NCBI GenBank assembly: GCA_964540815.1
Contig: CAZIOH010000017.1
Span: forward strand, 22,073 to 86,072
Direction: 5' to 3'
DNA: 64,000 nucleotides
Source: CAZIOH01 sp964540815
Lineage (GTDB): Bacteria; Myxococcota_A; Polyangia; Fen-1088
How positions within the stretch are numbered: position 1 is the stretch's first letter; each line of letters starts with the position of its first letter. Below are positions 45,923-58,030 of this stretch, one piece after another. The notes under the pieces were generated by a model. The model saw only the letters and a list, made by a program, of their open reading frames with translations, searched no databases and was not told where the DNA came from. A program made the translations under genes and the position numbers.

Positions 45923-46936
45923 CTATAGCCTCGCGGGCTCGCCCGGAGCGCTCCGGTCGCGGCGCCGTGCGGCGGCGGTGGCCCAGATGGTCAGCCCCAC
46001 GCCCGAGAGGGCGAGGACGGCGCCCACCACGAAGCTCGCCGTCAGGCGCTCGCCGAGGAGCCCGATCCCGAGCAGCACCGTCAGGGGCACCGTGGACTGG
46101 GAGATGATGCCGCTCTGGACGCCGGTGACGTGGCCGAGGGCGTCGGTCATGATGAGCTGAGCCGCGACCCCGGTCGCGCCCACGCCGAGCAGCAGCGCCC
46201 AGCCGCTCGGGCCAGGCGCGATCCAGGTCCCGAGGGGCGCGAAGACGAACGGCAGCGTCACCAGCGCGCCGAGCGTGGTGAAGCTCAGGAACACGGTCCA
46301 CGCGGTCTCGGGGGGATGGCCATCGTCATCCCCGCGGCGGGCGGCCCGGATCGCGGTGACCGCCAGCCCGGATGCCACGGCCGAGAAGACCCCCAGCAGC
46401 TCCCCACGCGAGCCATGGAACTGGAGGTGCCGGACGCCGACGATCACGACAACGCCCACCATGGTCAGCGACAGCGCCGCCAGGGCGATGCGCCTCGGGC
46501 GCTCCGACAGCAGGCCCCACGAGAACAGCATCGTGTAGACGGGCTGCGTCTGGTTGAGCAGCGTGGCCACGCCCACCGGGATGGCCTGGATCGACATGAA
46601 ATAGGCCACCACCGCGCTGCCCCCGAAGAAGCCACGCGTGAACAGCCACCCCAGGCGGCGCGGGCGGAGGCGGGCGCGGCCGGCGAGGGCAGCCACCGCG
46701 GTGACGGCAATGCCGGTCACGAACCGCACCAGCGCGACCTCGGGTCCGGGGAAGCGCCGGGTCGCGAGCTTGGTGCCCGCCGCCATCAGGGCGAACAGCG
46801 TCGAGGACGCGAGCAGCATCCAGGAGGCTCGGTGAACCCGGTGAGCCCGGTGGGCGGCGTGGGCGCGATGCGCGGGATGGTCGGGGTCCGGCGCGGCGGA
46901 GAAGGGTGAAGGTGACGGTGGAGATGGAGCTGGCAC
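45923..46936 (-). CDS. EamA/DMT superfamily transporter
   Basis: Up to 337 residues with ten hydrophobic segments in two EamA repeats (FALMAAGTKLATRRFPGPEVALVRF, AIPVGVATLLNQTQPVYTMLFSW in the first; TGVQSGIISQSTVPLTVLLGIGLLGERLT in the second). It is an inner-membrane metabolite/drug exporter; the substrate is unknown. The first 39 residues are a Pro/Ser and His-Arg-Ala repeat that may not be translated; ATG 46819 is an alternative start. Divergent from uvrC. Confidence 0.85.
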   Translation of the reverse strand: MPAPSPPSPSPFSAAPDPDHPAHRAHAAHRAHRVHRASWMLLASSTLFALMAAGTKLATRRFPGPEVALVRFVTGIAVTAVAALAGRARLRPRRLGWLFTRGFFGGSAVVAYFMSIQAIPVGVATLLNQTQPVYTMLFSWGLLSERPRRIALAALSLTMVGVVVIVGVRHLQFHGSRGELLGVFSAVASGLAVTAIRAARRGDDDGHPPETAWTVFLSFTTLGALVTLPFVFAPLGTWIAPGPSGWALLLGVGATGVAAQLIMTDALGHVTGVQSGIISQSTVPLTVLLGIGLLGERLTASFVVGAVLALSGVGLTIWATAAARRRDRSAPGEPARL

Positions 46937-46999
46937 GAGCGCGCCGCAGGCTAGCAGACGCTGGGGCCCGCGGGTCCATCCGCTATGCTTGCTCGGCCC

Positions 47000-49432
47000 A
47001 TGTCCGAGTCGCCTCCCAAGTTCTCACCGGTCGTGCCCTCGTCGGTCGCGCCAGCGCCCGCGCCCGCCGACACCCTCGACGCGGCCGACGCAGCCGACGA
47101 GGAGCCCGCCCCGAGCCCGACCTCGAGCGAGGGTCTGCGCGACGCGACGATCGACCCCGCCCGGCAGACCATCGCCGAGATCCTCGACCGGCTGCCGAGC
47201 TCGCCCGGGGTCTACCTCATGAAGGACCGGCGCGGGAAGGCGGTGTACATCGGGAAGGCCGGGAACCTGCGCGCCCGGGTGCGCCAGTACTTCCAGCCCG
47301 GCTCGGGGGACAACCGGGACTTCATCCCGCTCCTCGAGGGGATCGTCGTCGACATCGAGACGGTGCTCACCGACAACGAGAAGGAAGCGCTGCTGCTGGA
47401 GAACACCCTCATCAAGCGCCACCAGCCGCGCTTCAACGTCAACCTGCGCGACGACAAGAACTACCTCGTGCTGCGCCTCGATCCGCAGGCGGCCTGGCCG
47501 CGGCTCGAGGTGGTGCGCAAGATCGCCGGGGACGGCGCCTATTACTTCGGGCCTTACCACTCGGCGAGCTCGTGCCGGGAGGCCTTGCGGGTGGTCAATC
47601 GCCACTTCCAGCTCCGCACCTGCACCGATCACGTGCTCGCCAACCGGCGGCGCCCCTGCCTGCAATACCAGATCAAGCGCTGTCCGGCGCCGTGCGTGCT
47701 CGAGGTCAGCCGCGAGGACTACGGCGATCAGGTGCGCGACGTCCGCTACTTCCTCGAGGGCAAGGACGACGAGCTGGTGGCCCGCCTCCAGGGCCGGATG
47801 AAGGAGGCGGCGGGGCGCACCGAGTTCGAGCGGGCGGCAGCCATTCGCGACCAGCTGCGGGCCCTCGAGGTGACCCTCGAGTCGCAGCGGGTGGTCTCGC
47901 GAGACTTCGTCGACCAGGACGTGATCGGCTTTTACCGGGAGGGCATGGCCATCGAGATGGTGGTGATGGTGATCCGCCAGGGGAAGCTGGTGGGCAACAA
48001 GGGCTTCTCGTTCGGCGGCCAGGAGTTCCCCGACAGCGAGCTCCTGTCGTCCTTCGTCGGGCTGCTCTACGACAGCCCGGCGGCGGCGATCCCCGACGAG
48101 GTGCTGCTCCCCTTCGCCATCGAGGACGCCGAGCTGAAGGCCGAGTGGCTGAGCGAGCGCCGCGCGGAGCGCCGCCGCAAGGTCGAGGTGCTGGTGCCCC
48201 AGCGGGCCGATCGCAAGCGGCTGGTGGAGCTGGCCGAGAAGAACGCCCGCGCCAGCTTCGCCTCGCGGCGCAACGCCCGCGAGGACAGCGAGGTGATGCT
48301 GGCCAAGCTGCAGAAGCGCCTGCGCCTGACCAAGCTGCCGCGGGTCATCGAGTGCTACGACATCTCGCACATCCAGGGCTACGCGCCCGTCGCCTCGATG
48401 GTGGTGTTCGTGGACGGGCGCCCCGAGCGCTCCCGCTACCGGACCTACCGCGTGCGCGGCGTCGAGACCTCCCCGGGGCGGCGCGGGAACGACGACTTCG
48501 CGTCGATGTACGAGGTGCTCTCGCGCCGGCTGCGGCGGGCGCGGCAAGGCGATGCGGGCTGGGAGCTCCCCGATCTCATCGTCATAGACGGCGGCAAGGG
48601 CCAGCTCGGCATGGCCCTCGCCGCCGCCCGCGACTGCGACATCGACACCCGCCCCGGGCAGGGCCTGGCCATCATCGGTCTCGCCAAGGAGCGCGACGTG
48701 GAGCCCGCCGCGGCGGGGGAGGCGACGACCGAGGCCGGGGTCGCTGTCGCGGTCGAGGGAGCAGGCGCGGTCGAGGTCGCTGTCGCGGTCGAGGGAGCAG
48801 GCGCGGTCGAGGTTTCCGCCGACGTCGCGAATCCCCCGGATACGAGGCGACCGGCGGGACGGGCGCGGGCCAGGCAGCCGGGTGGGTCGGGGACGAACGA
48901 CGCGCGCCGGCCCGATCGCATCTTCTTGCCGCACGCGAAGGACGCGATCCCGATCCGGCCGAGCAGCGCCGAGATGTTCGTCCTGCAGCAGCTCCGCGAC
49001 GAGGCCCACCGGTTCGCCATCGGCTTTCATCGCCGCCGGCGCGGGCAGCTGACCCTCCGGTCGGCCCTGGCGGACGTGCCGGGGATCGGGGAGGCCCGTC
49101 AGCGGGCGCTGCTGCGCTTCTTCGGGAGCGTGCGCAAGATCCGGGAGGCCACCATCGAAGAGCTGGAGTCGGTGCCGGGGATGACGCACAAGGCCGCGGC
49201 GGCGGTGCTGGCCCATCTCGGGAACCCACCAGCGACCTCCGCGCCGCCCGCCTCGGCCTCCGTATCCCGAGAATCCGAGTCGCCCGAGTCGCCCGAGTCT
49301 CCCGAGGACGAGGCCAGCGACGAGGCGCTCGAGAATGCCTTCGCCGCCATCGAGGCCGACCCGGACTTCGCCGAGGGCTCGCCCGTGGCCGAGGGGGTGG
49401 GGGGCGCGGCCGACGTGATCCCTGAAATTTGA
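47000..49432 (+). CDS. uvrC: Excinuclease ABC subunit C with repeat-built insertion
   Basis: An 810-residue UvrC; 600-650 is usual. A disordered N-terminus leads to the GIY-YIG nuclease (PGVYLMKD, AVYIGKAGNL), the Cys region, the UVR motif (RTEFERAAAIRDQLRAL), the RNase H-like 5' nuclease (IECYDISHIQG, VIDGGKGQL) and tandem HhH motifs (VPGIGEARQRALL, VPGMTHKAAAAV). About 68 extra residues are inserted between GLAKERD and IFLPHAKD, containing a doubled VAVAVEGAGAVE. The C-terminus has a Ser/Glu-Pro tail. Incises DNA on both sides of bulky lesions with UvrA/UvrB. TATGCT at 46984-46989 is a candidate -10. Confidence 0.95.
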   Translation: MSESPPKFSPVVPSSVAPAPAPADTLDAADAADEEPAPSPTSSEGLRDATIDPARQTIAEILDRLPSSPGVYLMKDRRGKAVYIGKAGNLRARVRQYFQPGSGDNRDFIPLLEGIVVDIETVLTDNEKEALLLENTLIKRHQPRFNVNLRDDKNYLVLRLDPQAAWPRLEVVRKIAGDGAYYFGPYHSASSCREALRVVNRHFQLRTCTDHVLANRRRPCLQYQIKRCPAPCVLEVSREDYGDQVRDVRYFLEGKDDELVARLQGRMKEAAGRTEFERAAAIRDQLRALEVTLESQRVVSRDFVDQDVIGFYREGMAIEMVVMVIRQGKLVGNKGFSFGGQEFPDSELLSSFVGLLYDSPAAAIPDEVLLPFAIEDAELKAEWLSERRAERRRKVEVLVPQRADRKRLVELAEKNARASFASRRNAREDSEVMLAKLQKRLRLTKLPRVIECYDISHIQGYAPVASMVVFVDGRPERSRYRTYRVRGVETSPGRRGNDDFASMYEVLSRRLRRARQGDAGWELPDLIVIDGGKGQLGMALAAARDCDIDTRPGQGLAIIGLAKERDVEPAAAGEATTEAGVAVAVEGAGAVEVAVAVEGAGAVEVSADVANPPDTRRPAGRARARQPGGSGTNDARRPDRIFLPHAKDAIPIRPSSAEMFVLQQLRDEAHRFAIGFHRRRRGQLTLRSALADVPGIGEARQRALLRFFGSVRKIREATIEELESVPGMTHKAAAAVLAHLGNPPATSAPPASASVSRESESPESPESPEDEASDEALENAFAAIEADPDFAEGSPVAEGVGGAADVIPEI
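48740..48811 (+). repeat. Perfect 2 x 36-bp tandem repeat inside uvrC
   Basis: 48740-48775 and 48776-48811 are identical. Each unit is 12 codons, so the frame is kept, and encodes an Ala/Val/Glu/Gly peptide in the loop before the last nuclease residues. The unit itself is made of smaller GTCGCGGTCGAGG-like pieces. Confidence 0.95.
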
Positions 49433-49576
49433 CTCTCTCGCCGTCGAGGTAGAAGGTAAAGGTAGTCCGAGGTATTGATAGGTAGTTTGATGTCGGACAT
49501 GTCGGACGCCTCGGATCGATCCTCGACCGATGCGCGCCCAGCCGAACGGCCTTCTCGAAGCAGCAGGTGACGACCG
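49433..49576. promoter_or_regulatory. ftsK leader with five GGTA motifs and a mini-ORF
   Basis: GGTA occurs at 49448, 49455, 49461, 49471 and 49481 in an AT-richer patch. It is followed by a 26-codon ORF (ATG 49490 to TGA 49570, starting MSDMSDASDRSS) whose stop lies 6 nt before the ftsK ATG. The AGGTAG before its ATG could serve as ribosome-binding site. A leader peptide or regulator-binding array is possible; neither is proven. Confidence 0.4.
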
Positions 49577-52684
<3,108 letters not shown>

Positions 52685-52719
52685 ATCGGGTGGCGCGGCC
52701 AGGCGTCCAAGCCCATACA

Positions 52720-53517
52720 ATGCCGCGCATGCTCTCGAGAGTCTCCGCGTCGGTCGGGAAGGCGTCGCTGCTGCTGGTCATTTTTTTCGGTGCTGTCGGT
52801 GTCGGTGTCGCGACCGCTGCTGGCGGCGGTGGCGCCGGTGGCGCGACGACGGCCAGTCGTCGATCCAAGGAACTGGCGAAGGAGCAGGCCCCGCCCGGGC
52901 GCCTGCCGACCGCGGTGGTGGTGGACCGCGTTCAGCGCCGGTACGACGCGGCCCAGGATTTTCGGGCGGACTTCAACCAGACGCTGACCAGCCAGGCGAT
53001 GAACCGCCAGACCCGGTCGGCGGGCGAGGTCCTGCTCAAGAAGCCCGGGCTCATGCGCTGGAACTACCGCACCCCCGAGGCGCGCATGTACCTGTCGGAC
53101 GGCGCTCTCCTGTGGCTCTACGAGCCGGAGGACGCCCAGGCGTTCAAGCAGGATCTCAAGTCCTCCCAGTTACCGGCGGCGCTGGCCTTCCTGACCGGGA
53201 CCGGCAAGCTGGCCGAGCAGTTCGAGATCGAGACGGTCCCGCGCACCGATCCCGACTCTTCGAAGTTCGGAAACCCGAGGGACTACCTGCTGGCGCTGCA
53301 CCCGCGGCAGGCGCAGCCGCAGATCAAGTCGATCCTGTTCGTGGTCGAGCCAGACACCTTCGAGGTGCGCGAGACGGTCATCACCGACGCGCAGGGCAAC
53401 CAGAACGACGTGCTGTTCTCGAACATTCGCACCAACACCCTGATCCCCGCCAGCACCTTCCGCTTCACGCCGCCCGCCGGCGTCCGCGTGATCGACACCG
53501 CCCGGCTCGCGAAGTAG
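52720..53517 (+). CDS. lolA: Outer-membrane lipoprotein carrier protein LolA
   Basis: A 265-residue periplasmic protein. A signal peptide (ASLLLVIFFGAVGVGVATAA) and Gly-rich linker precede the LolA domain: DFRADFNQTLTSQ, GEVLLKKPGLMRWNYRTPE, LWLYEPEDAQA, and the final FRFTPPAGVRVID. LolA ferries lipoproteins from the inner membrane to the outer-membrane receptor, which suits a genome full of lipoproteins. TACAAT at 52716-52721 overlaps the first ATG, so the second ATG at 52729 may be the true start of a leaderless mRNA. Confidence 0.92.
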   Translation: MPRMLSRVSASVGKASLLLVIFFGAVGVGVATAAGGGGAGGATTASRRSKELAKEQAPPGRLPTAVVVDRVQRRYDAAQDFRADFNQTLTSQAMNRQTRSAGEVLLKKPGLMRWNYRTPEARMYLSDGALLWLYEPEDAQAFKQDLKSSQLPAALAFLTGTGKLAEQFEIETVPRTDPDSSKFGNPRDYLLALHPRQAQPQIKSILFVVEPDTFEVRETVITDAQGNQNDVLFSNIRTNTLIPASTFRFTPPAGVRVIDTARLAK

Positions 53518-53530
53518 GGAAGAGGCGTGC

Positions 53531-54238
53531 TTGGCGCATGGGCCCCTGACGTTGCGAGCGGCCGACGCCGCGGATAAATTCCCGGCCTTGGCCGCGACGA
53601 TTTCAGCAGCGCTCGCACTCCTGGTCTTTTCTTCGGCGTGCGCCAAGAAGGACCGCCCGACATTCCCGCAGGCGCTCGCCGGGCAGACCCAGGCCGCGGC
53701 CCGGCCGGAGGCCGGAGATGCGAGCTCCACGCCAGAGCCCAAGACTGCGCGCACGCCCGGCACCACGATCGCGCCCCCTCAGGCACCGCTCGCCCCGCTG
53801 GCCGATGGGAGGCGCGTCCGCATACGCAAGCTCGAGGAGGACGTCGAAGCGCTCGAGATCCTGGTTCCGCCCGGGTTCAAGCTCCACTACGAAGGCAATG
53901 AAGAGCTGCTGCCCAGCGCTCATCTCGTCAGCCCCGATATGGAGATCGTCATCCAAAACCCTGAGTCGGGTTTCTACACGCTGGCGGAATACAGGGACAT
54001 GATCGTTCGGAGCGATGCCGAGGCGACACTTCTTCGTGCAGTCGAGACCGCGGACGGCCACATGATCCTCGACCGGAACAACTTCAGTGGAGTCGGCCGC
54101 CGATACGACGCGATCGTCTCGCGTCCCAAGCTCAAAGTCACGTGCGTGGCGACCGGCCTAGAGAGACTTTCAGACGCCGAGCTCGCCGCGGCCGTCTGTC
54201 TGACCCTGCGGCCTGCCCCCCACAAAGCTGGCAAGTGA
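53531..54238 (+). CDS. Lipoprotein of unknown function
   Basis: A 235-residue protein from a TTG start, 13 nt after lolA. The hydrophobic stretch ALALLVFSSAC ends in a plausible lipobox. A Pro/Ala/Thr linker is followed by a 140-residue domain (EALEILVPPGFKLHYEGNEE, DGHMILDRNNFSGVGRRY, VTCVATGLE) with two cysteines that may pair. No family recognised. Placement after lolA may mean cotranscription. Confidence 0.7.
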   Translation: MAHGPLTLRAADAADKFPALAATISAALALLVFSSACAKKDRPTFPQALAGQTQAAARPEAGDASSTPEPKTARTPGTTIAPPQAPLAPLADGRRVRIRKLEEDVEALEILVPPGFKLHYEGNEELLPSAHLVSPDMEIVIQNPESGFYTLAEYRDMIVRSDAEATLLRAVETADGHMILDRNNFSGVGRRYDAIVSRPKLKVTCVATGLERLSDAELAAAVCLTLRPAPHKAGK

Positions 54239-54248
54239 CGTAGTCAGC

Positions 54249-55094
54249 TCACTTCTCTTTTGGCACCGGCCGATGTTTGACGTGGCCGCCCCAGCACTGC
54301 CTGGGAGGATCATCTTGGTGGTACTCCCAGTGCCACGTCTCGCTCTTGAGCTGGTAGAACTTGTGCTTCCACGCGTTTTCGACCAACCAGCCGTAGAGCC
54401 AGGTTTTTTGCCAGCCCACCTGATGGCCGTGGTCGCTGTTGACCGTCCAGGTCTGGCCTTTGTCCCTGGTGGTGAGATCGACGGCGATACCGCGGGTGTG
54501 CCCGCTGAACCCAGGGGGAGCCTTCCTCCAGTTCATGTACTGGTAGATGATGCGCAGGGCCAGCGTGCCGAACTCGTCGCCCGTCGCCTGTCGCGCTTCC
54601 AAGGTGTGGCTGTAGTACTTCGGGAAGGCGCGCTGCCACGCCAGCATGTCAGCCTCTGCCGAGCGGTAGGCGGAGGCGATTCCAAGCGAGTCGGCGGCCG
54701 CTGAGTTCGTTCGAGCCTTGTGGGCCGCGTGGACCTCCGTCCACATCTTCAGGAAGAGGGGTGCCACGTCCTTGTGCATCTGCTTGGCCTTGTCGATCAG
54801 ACGAAGCTCGCTGTCCTCCAGCTTGATCACGGCGCGCTTCGGGGGATGCTCGCTCTCTCGTGCGCGGACCTGCATGGCGATCAGCGCCTTCTTGAACGTC
54901 TCGAGCCTCGGGTTGCTCCCGCCCAGGTGGGGGTGCGCGCTCGGGTGCGCTTCCGCCCGCAGATTCGACGTCGCGGTCCCGAGCGGTCCGGGCAGGACCA
55001 GCCTCAGCGGGGTTGGAACCCGGGGAAAGCCGGGCTCCAAGCTGGTTTCGAGGTGGAGATAGAGACCGAGGGGACCATTCTGCCGCACGCCCAT
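54249..55094 (-). CDS. VanY/M15-family D-Ala-D-Ala (or L,D) carboxypeptidase-like protein
   Basis: A 281-residue protein with a C-terminal M15 peptidase domain. Zinc ligands are visible: SGHTRGIAVD (H199, D206) and WHWEYH (H255), with SAYRSAEAD upstream as in VanY/DdcY enzymes. It would trim peptidoglycan peptides. The N-terminal 70 residues lack a normal signal peptide, so export route or start is open; ATG near residue 74 is an alternative. The stretch is visibly less GC-rich than its neighbours in the 28-36 kb region. Confidence 0.82.
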   Translation of the reverse strand: MGVRQNGPLGLYLHLETSLEPGFPRVPTPLRLVLPGPLGTATSNLRAEAHPSAHPHLGGSNPRLETFKKALIAMQVRARESEHPPKRAVIKLEDSELRLIDKAKQMHKDVAPLFLKMWTEVHAAHKARTNSAAADSLGIASAYRSAEADMLAWQRAFPKYYSHTLEARQATGDEFGTLALRIIYQYMNWRKAPPGFSGHTRGIAVDLTTRDKGQTWTVNSDHGHQVGWQKTWLYGWLVENAWKHKFYQLKSETWHWEYHQDDPPRQCWGGHVKHRPVPKEK

Positions 55095-55157
55095 GGGACG
55101 AGCTTTGCCAAAAGCCCCGCGGCCCGCAACTGTATCCCGCGGACAGCAGCGTCTGCC

Positions 55158-57278
55158 CTACGGTGTTCGACAGTAGCGCGCGAGGGTGCTGTCCGCGAGG
55201 ACGGCGATGATGTCGCCGTTGGGGGCGAAGGTGGACAGCGTGGCGGCGGGGTCGAAGACCACGGTCTCGCTGGTCGGGACGTGGAGCGCGGTGTTGCCGG
55301 AAACAATCCAGTTGCCCTCACCCGAGAAGCGGGCACGCGTGCCGTTGATCTCGGGAAGCTTCTGGATGAGCGCGCCGTCCGAGACGGCCCGAAGCTCGTG
55401 CGCGCAGCCGCTCACGCCTGCCGGTACGTCGCATCGAGACACGAGCAGGGCCTGGTCTCCTGGAGCGAACTGGGCATCCCTGAAGAAGTCCCGGATACCG
55501 TTCTGACCCGACCGTGGCGGTTCCGCGATGATCTGGGCCGGCCAAACCAACGACCAGTCGCTGGTGCGGTAAACCTCGGGTCCCGACATCGCGACGAGAC
55601 TGTCGTCTCGGTTGAAGCTGGCGCGCGATTCGCAGTGCGCGATCGGTAACACCGTGATCTCGTGCAGATCATTCCGCGCGACGAGACCCATCTGGGCACC
55701 ACGCTTGCCAATTGCCAGCCAGCGACCGCTGCTGGAAAAGCGCGCGGTGCTGGACCAGCAGCCCGTCTCCGGTACGTCCGGCGGCGGCGGCACGCCGTAC
55801 AGATACGTGCCGTCGTCGGCGGAGTAGATGCCCCATCCGTCGCCGGAGAACAGGACCTCGCGAGTGCTGGGGGAGAAACTGACTTCCATGGGGAGCGCCT
55901 GTCCCACGGTGCGCACGGGCGCCGATGCCGAGAAGTCGGCGGCCACGCGCCAGAGCAGCGGGTAGCCGGCCGCGTTGGCGGTGCCGGTCGCCAGGCGAGA
56001 TCCGTCCGGCGAGATCGAGAGAAGTGTCTGTGAAATGGACGGGGTGTCCGCCGATTGAAGCAGCGATCCGAACAGGTGTCTTGCCGAGGGATTCCCGTTT
56101 TCCCCCGTGGCCGCCATGTTGTGCAACTGGTCGACGTACGACAGGCCGGCGACGAGCACTCCGGTCTCGTCGATCGACGAGAGCAACTCATCGTCCACCG
56201 CGGTGTTCGTCCAGTGCGTGTTCGAGGCGACATCGAACACCTCGTTGCCGAGCAAGGCCAGGGCACCGGATCCGGAATAGGCGTATGGGTTGAACGCCAG
56301 GGTGTCGGGGATGCGAAACGAGCCGAGAAGCGTGCCATCGGCGGACCACAGGGTCGCGAAGGTTTCACCAGGAGAGAGCCCATTGACGACATCGGACAGG
56401 GGGCCCGAAAATGTGTCGCCTCGGGGAGAGATCCACAATCCGCCTTGGGCCGGAGTCGTGGACACGTCGGGCAATCTCTTTCCCGCCGGCACCTCGAGGG
56501 TGACCTGGGTCTGATCCAGGCCCCCGAGCGACCAGCTCTTCACGATCGGGGGATTGCCGAACTCCGCGGTGAGAATGCGGCCGTTCTTCATGCCCGCCGA
56601 GCTGAAGTTCCCTGCAAACTGACCGACGAGCGCTCCATCGCTGGTTTGCCACACGCAGAGCGACTGGCGGTCCCATGCGAGCACGTGGGTGCCTTCCGCG
56701 GAGAATCGCACCGCGTCACCGGTGCAAGAGCCGTTGACTTTCATGTTGCGCACCGTCGCGCCGGTCGCGACATCGCGCAGGCGAACCACACCGGCGGCGA
56801 CCTCGGCCAGGTTGGCGCCATCTAGCGAGAACGCGATGCTCGTCGGTCGACCTCCGGCGGGACGCAACATCTTCGGGGCCGCGCCCTCCTGACGGGGGTG
56901 AAGCAAGACCCGTCCGTCGTCATAGAGGACGGCCAGCGCGTCCCCGGTGGGGGGAAAGATGGCCTGCAGCGCGCTGGCCGTCGTCGGCGGGATCGAGCCG
57001 CACGCTTGCCAGCGCCACAACCGCGAAATCTTCGGATCCACAGGGACGAATTTGACCAGTCCCGCTTGCCCTCCTTGCCCGGCCGGGCCGCCCGCCCCCG
57101 CTGGCGCTCCGCCGATCGCCGCGGTGTCCGCCCCTCCGTCCGGAGCCGGTACGCCGCCGGTTCCCCCACCACCGTCCTGGCGACCGCCGAGCAGGCTGAA
57201 GCGGGCGCCGTTGCAGGCAAGACCGCCGAGGGCCGCCGTCGCCAGGGTCCCGACCAGGATGCAGGTCCGATTGTCCAT
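55158..57278 (-). CDS. Beta-propeller (WD40-like) lipoprotein
   Basis: From ATG 57278, 706 residues. The signal peptide ends LGGLAC, a lipobox; a Gly/Ala linker (about 35-70) follows. The body is a series of WD40/YVTN-like blades (ISPDGSRLATGTANAAGYPLLWR, FSSSGRWLAIGKRG, FAPNGDIIAVLADS) with scattered Cys. It probably sits in the outer or inner membrane facing the periplasm as a binding platform. The leader shares a 34-nt element with the divergent sigma-factor gene, so it is a strong candidate target of that sigma. Confidence 0.82.
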   Translation of the reverse strand: MDNRTCILVGTLATAALGGLACNGARFSLLGGRQDGGGGTGGVPAPDGGADTAAIGGAPAGAGGPAGQGGQAGLVKFVPVDPKISRLWRWQACGSIPPTTASALQAIFPPTGDALAVLYDDGRVLLHPRQEGAAPKMLRPAGGRPTSIAFSLDGANLAEVAAGVVRLRDVATGATVRNMKVNGSCTGDAVRFSAEGTHVLAWDRQSLCVWQTSDGALVGQFAGNFSSAGMKNGRILTAEFGNPPIVKSWSLGGLDQTQVTLEVPAGKRLPDVSTTPAQGGLWISPRGDTFSGPLSDVVNGLSPGETFATLWSADGTLLGSFRIPDTLAFNPYAYSGSGALALLGNEVFDVASNTHWTNTAVDDELLSSIDETGVLVAGLSYVDQLHNMAATGENGNPSARHLFGSLLQSADTPSISQTLLSISPDGSRLATGTANAAGYPLLWRVAADFSASAPVRTVGQALPMEVSFSPSTREVLFSGDGWGIYSADDGTYLYGVPPPPDVPETGCWSSTARFSSSGRWLAIGKRGAQMGLVARNDLHEITVLPIAHCESRASFNRDDSLVAMSGPEVYRTSDWSLVWPAQIIAEPPRSGQNGIRDFFRDAQFAPGDQALLVSRCDVPAGVSGCAHELRAVSDGALIQKLPEINGTRARFSGEGNWIVSGNTALHVPTSETVVFDPAATLSTFAPNGDIIAVLADSTLARYCRTP

Positions 57279-57280
57279 GT

Positions 57281-57382
57281 CCTCCCAGTATCCATCTGCC
57301 GAAAAGCGAGTCAGTCTGGGTCGTCCGATCGCATTTTGTTGGTTTTCGCTGACCCCGTTTTCGGTTGGTGGATACTGGAGGG
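57281..57382. promoter_or_regulatory. Two inverted copies of a 34-nt promoter-like element
   Basis: Read toward the propeller gene (57314 down to 57281) and toward the sigma gene (57349 up to 57382) the same sequence appears: CTGAC, four variable bases, TTTTCGG, four variable bases, TGGATACTGG, then a GGAGG-like purine run. 26 of 34 positions agree with no gap. Each copy ends next to its start codon. This looks like one sigma-factor recognition element placed in both directions. Confidence 0.6.
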
Positions 57383-57385
57383 GTG

Positions 57386-58030
57386 GTGCTCGGCTTCGCA
57401 CGAAAGAACCTCCCCGCGAACGACGTGGGGCCGAGCGGGGAGCCACGGGACGAGATCAAGCTGCTGACGCGGGCCGCCCGCGCGGGGGACGTTCGCGCCG
57501 CGCGGACGCTCTTGAACGGCCTCGGTCCCTCGATGCTGCGCGTGATTCGCAAGGTCGTCGGCGAGTCACCCGCCGACGCTGCGGACGTGCTCCAGGACGC
57601 GATGTTCGGCTTGATGAAGGGCCTCGCCGGGTTTCGCGAGGAGTGTTCGGTGACCCATTTTGCGTGTCGCATCTCGGTGATGACGGCGCTGGCGGCGCGA
57701 CGACAGCTGCGTCGCCGGGTGGGCGACGAGGCAGCCGTGTCCTTCTCGGATCTGGATGGCGTCCGGTCGAGCGCGCCGGATCCTGCCGCCGAGGCGGAGG
57801 CGGCTGCCCGCCGGGCGGTGCTGTGGAGGCTGCTCGATGAGTTGCCCCAGGCGCAAGCCGAGGCCCTGGCGCTGCGTTGCATCGAGGGGTTCAGCATCGA
57901 CGAGATCGCCGCGGCCAGCGGCTGTCCGATGGAGACCGTGAAGAGCCGCCTGCGGCTGGCCAAGGCGACGCTGCGAAGCCGGATCGCCGCCGATGGTTCG
58001 GCCCGCGATCTGTTCGCGAGGGAACCTTGA
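57386..58030 (+). CDS. RNA polymerase sigma factor, ECF type
   Basis: A 214-residue ECF sigma. Region 2 is seen in DAADVLQDAMFGLMKGLAGFREECSVTHFACRI, region 4 in LLDELPQAQAEALALRCIEGFSIDEIAAASGCPMETVKSRLRLAKATLRSRI. GTG 57386 has GGAGG 4 nt upstream; GTG 57383 and TTG 57365 are alternatives. It is coupled by TTGA to the anti-sigma gene. The duplicated element in its upstream region suggests it drives itself and the divergent lipoprotein gene. Confidence 0.92.
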   Translation: MLGFARKNLPANDVGPSGEPRDEIKLLTRAARAGDVRAARTLLNGLGPSMLRVIRKVVGESPADAADVLQDAMFGLMKGLAGFREECSVTHFACRISVMTALAARRQLRRRVGDEAAVSFSDLDGVRSSAPDPAAEAEAAARRAVLWRLLDELPQAQAEALALRCIEGFSIDEIAAASGCPMETVKSRLRLAKATLRSRIAADGSARDLFAREP

